From contig JBGTKC010000075.1 of NCBI GenBank assembly GCA_041744755.1, forward strand, positions 1 to 64,000: a stretch of DNA of 64,000 bases, in the 5' to 3' direction. Shown one piece after another: positions 17,115-24,398 of this stretch (position 1 is its first letter; every line of letters starts with the position of its first letter). The DNA comes from CALDTK01 sp041744755 (GTDB taxonomy: Bacteria > Bacteroidota > Bacteroidia > Chitinophagales > Saprospiraceae). A model generated the notes under the pieces. It saw only the letters and a program-made list of their open reading frames with translations. It was not told where the DNA came from and made no database searches. A program made the position numbers and the translations under genes.

Positions 17115-19898
17115 ATGGACTATACCACACAACTAGAAGTACTCGACGCAGCATTCGTCGAAGACAGGTTCGACGACCAGGTCGCCAGTATCGTTGACAA
17201 GAACCTGTTTACTCACGTACAAAATCTTCTCACGCTAAAAGGCAAACCCGCCATCGCGAACCTCGGCACGCTACGAGGCAGCCTTGGGGAGTCGGCCAAC
17301 GTCGAGTTGTTAGCTCAGCGGTATATCGAGGAGGATATGACGAGCGTGTCGCTGTTCTCGATCCAGGGCGGCCCCGAGGATCGTCGGGTGAAAAGCCTCT
17401 TGTTGTTGGCGCGACGCTTCAACGAAAAAGGTAAGGTTGTCGAGGAGGAGTACCTACCCATCGGGTCTACCGCCGACGCTCAACCTTACTTCCCTGAGAC
17501 ACGCCTTTCGGCAAAACAGATCCAACCGCGGCTGTCCTTCGTGACCGCGACACGTAAGCGCCGGGCTAAGGGTTCCGGCAAGCCCAACATTCGCCTCAAG
17601 CCGACCGACCTCCATCGCCTTGCGATGGTGGGGCCAAAGGTGCTTAACAACTTGAAAGAAGCCGGTATCGAGACCTTTGAAGCGCTCGCATCGGCCTCAG
17701 ACGATCTCCTGGAGACCGTTCGCGAGGCTAGCGGACGCAAGCTCCGCAACTTTGATTTCAGCTATTGGCGTCAAGCCGCCCAGATGGCTTTCGAGGGCAA
17801 TTTCGACAAGATTGTGGCCCCGCCGAAATCCAAAGCCCAGAAGATAGGCAAACGCGATTCCGCGACCGACTTCTCGGCACTCCGCGACGACGATATACAT
17901 TTCCTCCCCAAGGTTGGACCGAAGCTGCTGCAGGCCATGCGCGCCGCGGGACTCGGTAGCTACAGCGCGCTGGCTGAGGCGAGTGACGAACAACTTGAGG
18001 CCCTTCGGGTGGACGCCGGGCGCCCCTTCGTGAATTTCGACATGTCCTACTTCCGCAAGGCCGCCAAGAAGAAGGCCGAAGGCAGCAAGACGGTACCAGC
18101 CCCGCCCTCGCCTGAGAAGGCTAAGCCGGCAGGAGAAGGGCGCCGCGGCGGTCGAGCGCGACGTGCCATCAATCCGAACGACCTCCACAAACTTCCTGGC
18201 GTCGGGGCGCAGCTAGTGGCTGCCCTCCACGATGCTGGCGTCAACACTTTTTCGGATTTAGCCAATGCGGACGCACGGACTCTCCACGAGGCGCGAGCCA
18301 AGACCAAGGGCAAATACAAAAATATCGACATCGCTTACCTTAAGCGACAGGCTAAATACGCTGCCGCAGGACAGTTCGAGAAAATCGAAACGCCTGCTAA
18401 GGTGGAAAAAGCCAGTAAGCCGGAGAAGGGACTCGATCCCTCCGCCAATTTTCAGGCGAGACTCCGCAGCGCGACCGACAAGCGGATCGATATTATCCCC
18501 GGGGTTGGCCCCGGGATCAAAGCCGCCATGCGGGAGCGGGGCATTGCCACGATCTCTGATTTGGCCAAGGCCGACGCCGTCGTTCTCTCCGAGATCGCCG
18601 AGACCAGTGGACGTCGATTTTCTGGATTTTCTGTTCAGTTCTGGATTGACTCCGCCAAGCATTTCCTCGCTGGGGAGTTCGATCAAATCCCAAGTAAGGC
18701 GCCTAAGGCGGTACGAGCGCCGAAGCCTAAGCGAAAGCAAGGCGGCAAACGTGAGGCCGGCCAACCGCGAACGCCCCGCAACGACCAAGACCTCCTCGCG
18801 CTCCCGACCGTGGGCGCGACCATCGCCCGCGGATTAAACGAAGCAGGCCTCGACACATTTGGGAAGGTGGCCACTGCCTCCGAGGAGCAGCTCACTAACG
18901 TTCGCGATGCGTCCGGACCGCGTTTTAAGAACTTTGATGTCGCTTACTGGAAGGAGGTAGCCTCCCTCGCCGCCGCTGGCAACTACGATTACCCCCAGAA
19001 GCCCGCGGTCGCCGCCAAGGTCCGCGGTGAGCGCAAAGCTCGCCAGACTAAGCCCCTCGACTCACGCAAGCTGAAGCGTTTGAGTGGTGTAGGCGACACC
19101 TTTGCCGCCGCCTTGCGTGAAAACGGACTCAACAACTGGCAGGACATCGTCGATGCCGAAATCTGGAAGATCCTCAAGGCCGCCAGCGAAGGAGGGAAGC
19201 GCTCGAAGGGCGTCGACCCTGAGGAACTCAAGCGATCCGCTAAAGATGCCCTTAACGGAAAATTCCCTGAGCGGCAAGCACGCGGGACGAAGGCTAAGCT
19301 GCCGGAGGGACACGACGATTTCACCAACATTCCCGGTCTCGGTCAAGTGGTTCGGGATCGTCTTTACGAAGTGAACATCCGCACTTTTAAAGATCTGAAC
19401 AAGGCCACCATAGGTGAACTCGAAGCCATACGTGATACGGTCCGCGGTCGTGTTGCCCGGGCTAACGTACGCGATTGGAAACAGCTCGCCGGCCACGCGG
19501 CCAAAGGCGAGTGGAGCAAGGTAGATGCCTCGAAGTTCGGCGAGGACGACGACACCCCTAAGCCGGTCGCTAAGCGACCTACGGCTCCTACCGACGGTGA
19601 TGATCTCACTTTAATCAAGGGCATCCGCCACAAGGGACAGCAGATGTTTCGCAGTCGAGGCATCAGAACTTTCTCGGGCGTAGTCGGGCTCTCGGATGAT
19701 GCGCTTTCCGCACTCCTCGACGAGAGCGGCCCACGGCCGGCTTCAGTCACCGCTGCCTCGGTACGCGAAGCCGCGGCAACCCTCGCCGGTGGCAAGAGCG
19801 TCAAGGGCACGAAGGTTGCCGCGACGCCTAAGAAGACTAAAGCGGCGACCAAGCCCAAGGAGAAAGACAAGACCAAGGCCAAGTCGAAGAAGAAGTAA
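17115..19898 (+). CDS. Protein with eight helix-hairpin-helix-like repeats
   Basis: A 927-residue cytoplasmic protein. Residues 1-140 form a separate N-terminal domain I do not recognise. From about 164 to 905 there are eight copies of a 70-residue unit: a helix-hairpin-helix start such as LHRLAMVGPKVLNNLKEAG, then tFxaLAxAsdexL, a Gly-Arg turn, an aromatic dYW, and AxxaAxGxF. Later units open with PKVGPKLL, PGVGAQLV, PGVGPGIK, PTVGATIA, SGVGDTFA, PGLGQVVR and a degenerate KGIRHKGQ. The linkers are basic and the C-terminus is a run of Lys-rich KTK/KAK units. HhH motifs bind nucleic-acid backbones non-specifically, so a multivalent DNA- or RNA-binding role is likely, but this is inference. The GCCTTTCGG repeat at 17503 lies in the N-terminal domain. 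Confidence 0.75.
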   Translation: MDYTTQLEVLDAAFVEDRFDDQVASIVDKNLFTHVQNLLTLKGKPAIANLGTLRGSLGESANVELLAQRYIEEDMTSVSLFSIQGGPEDRRVKSLLLLARRFNEKGKVVEEEYLPIGSTADAQPYFPETRLSAKQIQPRLSFVTATRKRRAKGSGKPNIRLKPTDLHRLAMVGPKVLNNLKEAGIETFEALASASDDLLETVREASGRKLRNFDFSYWRQAAQMAFEGNFDKIVAPPKSKAQKIGKRDSATDFSALRDDDIHFLPKVGPKLLQAMRAAGLGSYSALAEASDEQLEALRVDAGRPFVNFDMSYFRKAAKKKAEGSKTVPAPPSPEKAKPAGEGRRGGRARRAINPNDLHKLPGVGAQLVAALHDAGVNTFSDLANADARTLHEARAKTKGKYKNIDIAYLKRQAKYAAAGQFEKIETPAKVEKASKPEKGLDPSANFQARLRSATDKRIDIIPGVGPGIKAAMRERGIATISDLAKADAVVLSEIAETSGRRFSGFSVQFWIDSAKHFLAGEFDQIPSKAPKAVRAPKPKRKQGGKREAGQPRTPRNDQDLLALPTVGATIARGLNEAGLDTFGKVATASEEQLTNVRDASGPRFKNFDVAYWKEVASLAAAGNYDYPQKPAVAAKVRGERKARQTKPLDSRKLKRLSGVGDTFAAALRENGLNNWQDIVDAEIWKILKAASEGGKRSKGVDPEELKRSAKDALNGKFPERQARGTKAKLPEGHDDFTNIPGLGQVVRDRLYEVNIRTFKDLNKATIGELEAIRDTVRGRVARANVRDWKQLAGHAAKGEWSKVDASKFGEDDDTPKPVAKRPTAPTDGDDLTLIKGIRHKGQQMFRSRGIRTFSGVVGLSDDALSALLDESGPRPASVTAASVREAAATLAGGKSVKGTKVAATPKKTKAATKPKEKDKTKAKSKKK
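17503..17517 (-). repeat. Mini-hairpin repeat, GCC/GGC stem variant
   Basis: Minus strand GTTTTGCCGAAAGGC: the middle stem pair is flipped on both sides (GCC with GGC) and the loop GAAA is kept. Reads LSAK in the helix-hairpin-helix gene. Confidence 0.75.
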
Positions 19899-19923
19899 TT
19901 GCTCCAACGCTGATTATGCGCAC

Positions 19924-19958
19924 AAGGGCCAATCCTCGTTGAGGATTGGCCCTTTTTT
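19924..19958. terminator. Bidirectional terminator
   Basis: A perfect stem with a GTT loop (19924-19937 with 19941-19954), T-run after it on the plus strand and A-bases before it. It lies between the converging helix-hairpin-helix gene and coaD. Confidence 0.9.
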
Positions 19959-20422
19959 CATTTGAGCCGCCCGTGCAGGGCCGGAGGTACGAATCCATCA
20001 GCGTCGCCGCCGCCTTTGATAATCTCGCGAACGATCGTACTGGAGATGTGAGAGAACTCCGGCTGCGAGATTAAGAAAATCGTTTCTAAGCCCTGGCCGA
20101 CGATTTGATTGAGCTGACTAATCGTTTTTTCGTAATCGAAGTCCGACGCGTTCCTCAGGCCCCGCAGCAGATAATTTGCACCAATGCGCCGACAATAGTG
20201 TGCCGTGAGCTTTTCGAAATCATCCACCCGAACCTTCGGTTCGTCCTGGAATACTTCGCGGAGCCACTCGAGGCGAGTCTCCAAGTCGTACAAACAATGC
20301 TTTTGGGTATTCACCCCAACAGCGACCACAACCTCGTCGAAGATCGGCAAGGCCCGTCGGACGAGGTCGACGTGCCCCGTCGTGATCGGGTCGAAGCTCC
20401 CGGGAAAAACGGCAATCAACAT
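19958..20422 (-). CDS. coaD: Phosphopantetheine adenylyltransferase
   Basis: CoaD transfers AMP from ATP to 4'-phosphopantetheine, the fourth step of coenzyme A synthesis. The 154 residues hold FPGSFDPITTGH (nucleotidyltransferase TxGH motif), YLLRGLRNASDFDYE, and HISSTIVREI (the ISSTxxR loop). Length and motifs are those of a normal active enzyme. It follows the secreted-protein gene by 6 bases on the same strand. Confidence 0.96.
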   Translation of the reverse strand: MLIAVFPGSFDPITTGHVDLVRRALPIFDEVVVAVGVNTQKHCLYDLETRLEWLREVFQDEPKVRVDDFEKLTAHYCRRIGANYLLRGLRNASDFDYEKTISQLNQIVGQGLETIFLISQPEFSHISSTIVREIIKGGGDADGFVPPALHGRLK

Positions 20423-20428
20423 AGCTGG

Positions 20429-21001
20429 CTATTTGGCCGCGGCACCCCTCGCCACAACGGGGCGGAAGTTCTCAAAAAAACGTTCACGGCTTTTTATGCC
20501 CTCGTCACCCTTTATGGAGAATACCTGAAGGTGGTAGTAGCGATCGGCTACGAAGAAAGCTCGATTGTAGACCGATTTGCTGCCTTCGTTGTAGTCGATC
20601 CTGAAGACGTAGCCTGGGATGCTCGACCCCTCGAGCGCATTCGAGAACATAAGCTCTCCGTTGACGCTCTCCCTGGCTGCCGCGAGAGTTTCCTCGAAGA
20701 GTGCCTGTCGGCGGGCAGTGCTGTCGGCAGGTAGGCTCCCCTTTGGGTAGTCCACGATGGCGAGTGTGTACAGCCGATTGCCCGACGTCCCCTCGGGATC
20801 ATTGTAGTAGTACCGCCTGATCGGAGTCGGACCCCAGATCGTGGTCAAGCTGTCGGTCTTTTCTCCGTACGCACCGGGGAAGTACACGAGGGGCTTACGG
20901 TCTTCGGGGAGGGTTAGGGCCCGCCAGTCCACTTGAGCGTCCGCCGCCGATCCGAACGAAGTCGCCAGGGCGATCGCGCCCGCTATGCTGATTGCTCTCA
21001 C
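20429..21001 (-). CDS. Secreted protein of unknown function
   Basis: A 190-residue protein with a signal peptide (cleavage after ADA, near residue 22). The mature part has YYYNDPEGTSGNRLYTLAIVDYP and later RAFFVADRYYHLQVFSIKG, ending in RERFFENFRPV. It looks like a small alpha/beta domain of a kind found in many Bacteroidota proteins without known role. It precedes coaD by 6 bases and is probably its co-transcribed upstream gene. Divergent from glnS. Confidence 0.75.
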   Translation of the reverse strand: MRAISIAGAIALATSFGSAADAQVDWRALTLPEDRKPLVYFPGAYGEKTDSLTTIWGPTPIRRYYYNDPEGTSGNRLYTLAIVDYPKGSLPADSTARRQALFEETLAAARESVNGELMFSNALEGSSIPGYVFRIDYNEGSKSVYNRAFFVADRYYHLQVFSIKGDEGIKSRERFFENFRPVVARGAAAK

Positions 21002-21063
21002 CGAGCTCTAACGCGCGAAGCCTCACTTTCGCTCACGTCTCGATGCGACAGGCCGCACCGACC

Positions 21064-21071
21064 TACTTTTG
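21064..21071 (+). promoter_or_regulatory. Promoter core of glnS
   Basis: TACTTTTG matches TAnnTTTG exactly, 21 bases before the glnS ATG. Confidence 0.6.
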
Positions 21072-21092
21072 CGCCCCGCAAGCCTAATCACT

Positions 21093-22754
21093 ATGGACGC
21101 CACTAATTTTATCGAGGAAATCATCGATGCCGATCTGGAGAGCGGACGCTTCGCCGGGGTGCAGATGCGCTTCCCGCCGGAGCCCAATGGCTACCTCCAC
21201 CTCGGGCACGCTTTCTCGATCAACCTCCAGTTCAGCACCGCCGCCAAGTACGGAGGCCGCACCAACCTCCGCTTCGACGACACCAATCCCCTGGTCGAAG
21301 AGCAGGAGTACGTAGACGCCATCCGCGAAGACGTGCGCTGGTTGGGCTTCGACTGGGACGAACGCGAATTTTATGCCTCCGACTACTTCGACGAGTTGTA
21401 CGCTTTTGCAAAACAGCTCATCGCCCAGGGGGACGCCTACGTCGACGACAGCGACTCATCCACGATCGCCGCGCAGAAGGGCTCCACGACTCAGCCCGGT
21501 ACTGCATCGGCCTTTCGCGACCGAACCCCCGCCGAAAACCTCGATCTTTTCGAGCGGATGCGCGCCGGCGAATTCCCCGACGGCGCCCGCGTCCTCAGGG
21601 CAAAAGTCGACATGGCGAGTCCCAATCTCCTCCTTCGCGACCCGGTCATGTACCGCATCAAGCACGCCAGCCACCACCGCACCGGCGACACCTGGTGCAT
21701 TTATCCGATGTACGACTTCGCCCACGGACAAAGCGATTCTGTAGAGCGAGTAACGCACTCGGTATGTACGCTCGAATTCGAGAATCATCGCCCGCTTTAC
21801 AACTGGTTCATCGAGAGGCTCGGCATTTTCCCGAGCCGACAGATCGAGTTCGCCCGTCTCAACTTCACGTACCAGGTAATGGGGAAGCGCAAGATGATCC
21901 AGCTCGTGCGCCAGGGTCTCGTGACCGGCTGGGACGACCCACGTATGCCGACGATCAGCGGCGCGCGTCGCCGAGGTTACCCTCCCGCTGCCATCCGCGA
22001 ATTCTGCGACCGCGTCGGGGTCGCCAAGCGCGACAAGCTCATTGACCTTGGACTCCTCGAGTTCTTCGTGCGTCAACACCTGAACGCTTCCGCAAAACGT
22101 CTCATGGCCGTGCTCGACCCCATCAAACTTACGCTTACTAACTATCCGGCGGGCCGGTCCGAAATACTCCCGACCGAGAACAATCCCGAAGACGATACCG
22201 CGGGCTCGCGTGACCTAAGTTTTGGCGCAAGCCTCCTCATCGACCGCGAAGACTTCAAACCCGAGGCCAATCGCAAATTTTTCCGCCTCAAGATTGGCGG
22301 CATGGTCCGGCTGAAGAGTGCCTACATTATCGAGGCCACCGATTACGCCGCCGATGCCGAAGGCAAAGTGACCGAGGTTTTCGCGCGCTACCTGCCGGAG
22401 AGCAAGAGCCGAGACGATACCAGCGGCCTCAAGGTCAAGGGCACCATCCAGTGGCTCGACGCGGCCACGGCGATCCCGGCGGAGGTGCGGCTCTACGACC
22501 GGATGTACACCGACGAGACCCCCGAGGCACATCCCGACCGAGAGTTCACGGCCTTTTTGAATCCAGCGTCGCTCACGGTCATCGAGCGGGCCTTTGTCGA
22601 ACCGGCGGCGGCGGCGATCCCCGTGGGTGAGGCCGTCCAGTTCATTCGCAACGGCTACTTCGTACCCGACCGCGAGTCATCAGCTGGCGCTCTGGTATTT
22701 AATCGCACCGTGACCCTGAAGGATACGTACTCCAGCTCCGCGAGCGACACCTAG
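21093..22754 (+). CDS. glnS: Glutamine-tRNA ligase
   Basis: GlnRS charges tRNA-Gln directly with glutamine. The 553 residues have the class I HIGH region PEPNGYLHLGHA, the GlnRS LRFDDTNP, and the KMSK-type loop VMGKRKM. A C-terminal beta-barrel anticodon-binding part follows. I use the ATG at 21093; a TTG at 21069 in the same frame lies within the promoter core. The repeat at 22219 encodes FGAS in the anticodon-binding part. Confidence 0.96.
   Translation: MDATNFIEEIIDADLESGRFAGVQMRFPPEPNGYLHLGHAFSINLQFSTAAKYGGRTNLRFDDTNPLVEEQEYVDAIREDVRWLGFDWDEREFYASDYFDELYAFAKQLIAQGDAYVDDSDSSTIAAQKGSTTQPGTASAFRDRTPAENLDLFERMRAGEFPDGARVLRAKVDMASPNLLLRDPVMYRIKHASHHRTGDTWCIYPMYDFAHGQSDSVERVTHSVCTLEFENHRPLYNWFIERLGIFPSRQIEFARLNFTYQVMGKRKMIQLVRQGLVTGWDDPRMPTISGARRRGYPPAAIREFCDRVGVAKRDKLIDLGLLEFFVRQHLNASAKRLMAVLDPIKLTLTNYPAGRSEILPTENNPEDDTAGSRDLSFGASLLIDREDFKPEANRKFFRLKIGGMVRLKSAYIIEATDYAADAEGKVTEVFARYLPESKSRDDTSGLKVKGTIQWLDAATAIPAEVRLYDRMYTDETPEAHPDREFTAFLNPASLTVIERAFVEPAAAAIPVGEAVQFIRNGYFVPDRESSAGALVFNRTVTLKDTYSSSASDT
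22219..22233 (+). repeat. Mini-hairpin repeat, GCAA-loop variant
   Basis: GTTTTGGCGCAAGCC, reading FGAS in glnS. This is another frame than the identical 15-mer at 845, which reads VLAQA. Confidence 0.8.
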
Positions 22755-22779
22755 CCGCGCGTCTCTTACCTTGTCGCCC

Positions 22780-23334
22780 GTGAGCACCCACCGCCATCTG
22801 CTCGGCCCGCCCCGCTTCGGCCTCACCGTCGAGCGCATCGCTCGTCACCTGCTGGAGTGCTACGGCGACTTCGCCGATACACGACTGGTCGGAATCCAGC
22901 CCCGCGGCAGTGTTTTCGCCGCGAGGCTTCACGAACGCCTCGTGCGGCACGCGCCCGAACTACAACTCGGCAAACTCGACATCACCTTTTTCCGGGATGA
23001 CTTCCGCACGGGCGTCAAACCTTTACGTCCCGACCCGATGGTCATGCCGTTCTCTACTGAGGGCAAGCGCGTCATCCTCGTCGACGATGTCCTTTACACC
23101 GGGCGAACGATCAGCGCTGCGCTGAGCGCACTCCAGAGTCTCGGTCGCCCGCGCGAGGTCGAACTCGTCGTCATGGTCGAGCGCCGCTTCCAACGCGAGC
23201 TCCCGATCGCGCCCGACTACCTAGGTCTGTCTATCGACGCCCTCGACGAGGCTTACGTGCGTGTGCGTTGGCGAGAGGTCGACGGACGTGACGAGGTTGT
23301 CCTTTACCCCAACAAAGCCGCGAGCAAAGCGTGA
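22780..23334 (+). CDS. pyrR: PyrR: pyrimidine regulator / uracil phosphoribosyltransferase
   Basis: A 184-residue type I phosphoribosyltransferase with the PRPP-binding motif VILVDDVLYTGRT, the PyrR-like N-terminus and ELVVMVERRFQRELPI in the expected place. In other bacteria PyrR binds pyr mRNA and attenuates the operon, and many copies also have uracil phosphoribosyltransferase activity; which role applies here is unknown. The start is uncertain: GTG 22780 gives MSTHRHLLG, while a TTG at 22771 overlaps a TACCTTG string. It overlaps pyrB by 4 bases. Confidence 0.88.
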   Translation: MSTHRHLLGPPRFGLTVERIARHLLECYGDFADTRLVGIQPRGSVFAARLHERLVRHAPELQLGKLDITFFRDDFRTGVKPLRPDPMVMPFSTEGKRVILVDDVLYTGRTISAALSALQSLGRPREVELVVMVERRFQRELPIAPDYLGLSIDALDEAYVRVRWREVDGRDEVVLYPNKAASKA

Positions 23335-24281
23335 GCGTCACCGAGCTACCCACCCGTCTCAGCACCCGGCACCTCCTCGGGATTCGCGATATTTCCGCTG
23401 CGGACATCGAGCTCATTTTTTCCACGGCGGAAGGATTTACCAACATGCTCCAGGGGCGGATCCGCAAGGTGCCTACGCTGCGTGACACAACGGTGGCCAA
23501 CGTTTTCTTCGAGAGCTCTACGCGGACACGCATCAGTTTCGAGCTCGCCGAGAAGAGGCTCAGTGCCGACACCGTCAACTTCAGCGCTTCGGGCTCGAGC
23601 GTCTCGAAGGGGGAAACGCTGCTGGATACGGTCCGCAATATCCTCGCGATGAAGGTGGATATGGTGGTCATGCGGCATCCGGCCCCGGGGGCATGCCAGT
23701 TCTTGTCTCAGCACATCGACGCCAATATCATTAACGCCGGCGACGGAACCCACGAGCACCCCACCCAGGCCCTGTTAGATGCATACTCTATGCGCAGGCG
23801 GCTCGGCGACCTCCGCGGAAGAAGGGTGGTGGTGGTTGGGGATATTCTTCACTCGCGCGTCGCGCTAAGTAACTTTCTGTGTCTTAACAAGTTGGGCGCC
23901 GAGGTCGCCGTCTGTGGACCGCTCACGCTAATCCCTCGTTACGTGGAGAGCCTCGGGGTGAAGGTTTTCGCGCACCTCGACGACGCGCTCGCCTGGTGCG
24001 ATGTCGCCAACGTGCTCAGGATCCAACACGAGCGTCAGGACATCAACTTTTTCCCGAGCCTGCGCGAGTACCACCGCCTGTACGGAATCACGCGGGCTCG
24101 TTTGGCGAAAGCCGAAAAACCGATCCTCGTGATGCACCCCGGTCCCATCAACCGCGGAGTCGAACTCAGCAGTGACGTGGCCGACGACCCGGATCAGGCG
24201 ATCATCCTGGAACAAGTAGAAAACGGGGTTGCGATCCGTATGGCTGTGCTGTATCTCCTTGGAGCCTCGACGGAGCGGTAG
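23331..24281 (+). CDS. pyrB: Aspartate carbamoyltransferase, catalytic subunit
   Basis: PyrB joins carbamoyl phosphate and aspartate, the first committed step of pyrimidine synthesis. The 316 residues include the carbamoyl-phosphate site FFESSTRTRISFE, the SVSKGE loop, the DGTHEHPTQALLDAY segment and MHPGPINRGVE near the end. It starts with GTG at 23331 inside the pyrR stop, the usual coupled arrangement. No pyrI regulatory gene is adjacent. A repeat copy at 24099-24113 reads RLAKAE. Confidence 0.96.
   Translation: MSVTELPTRLSTRHLLGIRDISAADIELIFSTAEGFTNMLQGRIRKVPTLRDTTVANVFFESSTRTRISFELAEKRLSADTVNFSASGSSVSKGETLLDTVRNILAMKVDMVVMRHPAPGACQFLSQHIDANIINAGDGTHEHPTQALLDAYSMRRRLGDLRGRRVVVVGDILHSRVALSNFLCLNKLGAEVAVCGPLTLIPRYVESLGVKVFAHLDDALAWCDVANVLRIQHERQDINFFPSLREYHRLYGITRARLAKAEKPILVMHPGPINRGVELSSDVADDPDQAIILEQVENGVAIRMAVLYLLGASTER
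24099..24113 (+). repeat. Mini-hairpin repeat, 5' flank variant
   Basis: CGTTTGGCGAAAGCC: the hairpin half GGCGAAAGCC is perfect and the T-run is shortened to three. In pyrB, reading RLAKA. Confidence 0.65.
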
Positions 24282-24398
24282 CGCAACCTTTCGCCGAGCA
24301 ACATTCACGTAAGTGTCAGCGTAGAAATCTTAGCGAGCGCCATACGGAGATTTGTTCATACTTTCCGGGGCCCACGCAAATAAGATTTACCGACCCGA

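Noticed and set aside
21401..21416. CTTTTGCAAAACAG palindrome in glnS
   Set aside because: A TTTTGCAAAA palindrome of a different kind, without the GNRA hairpin.
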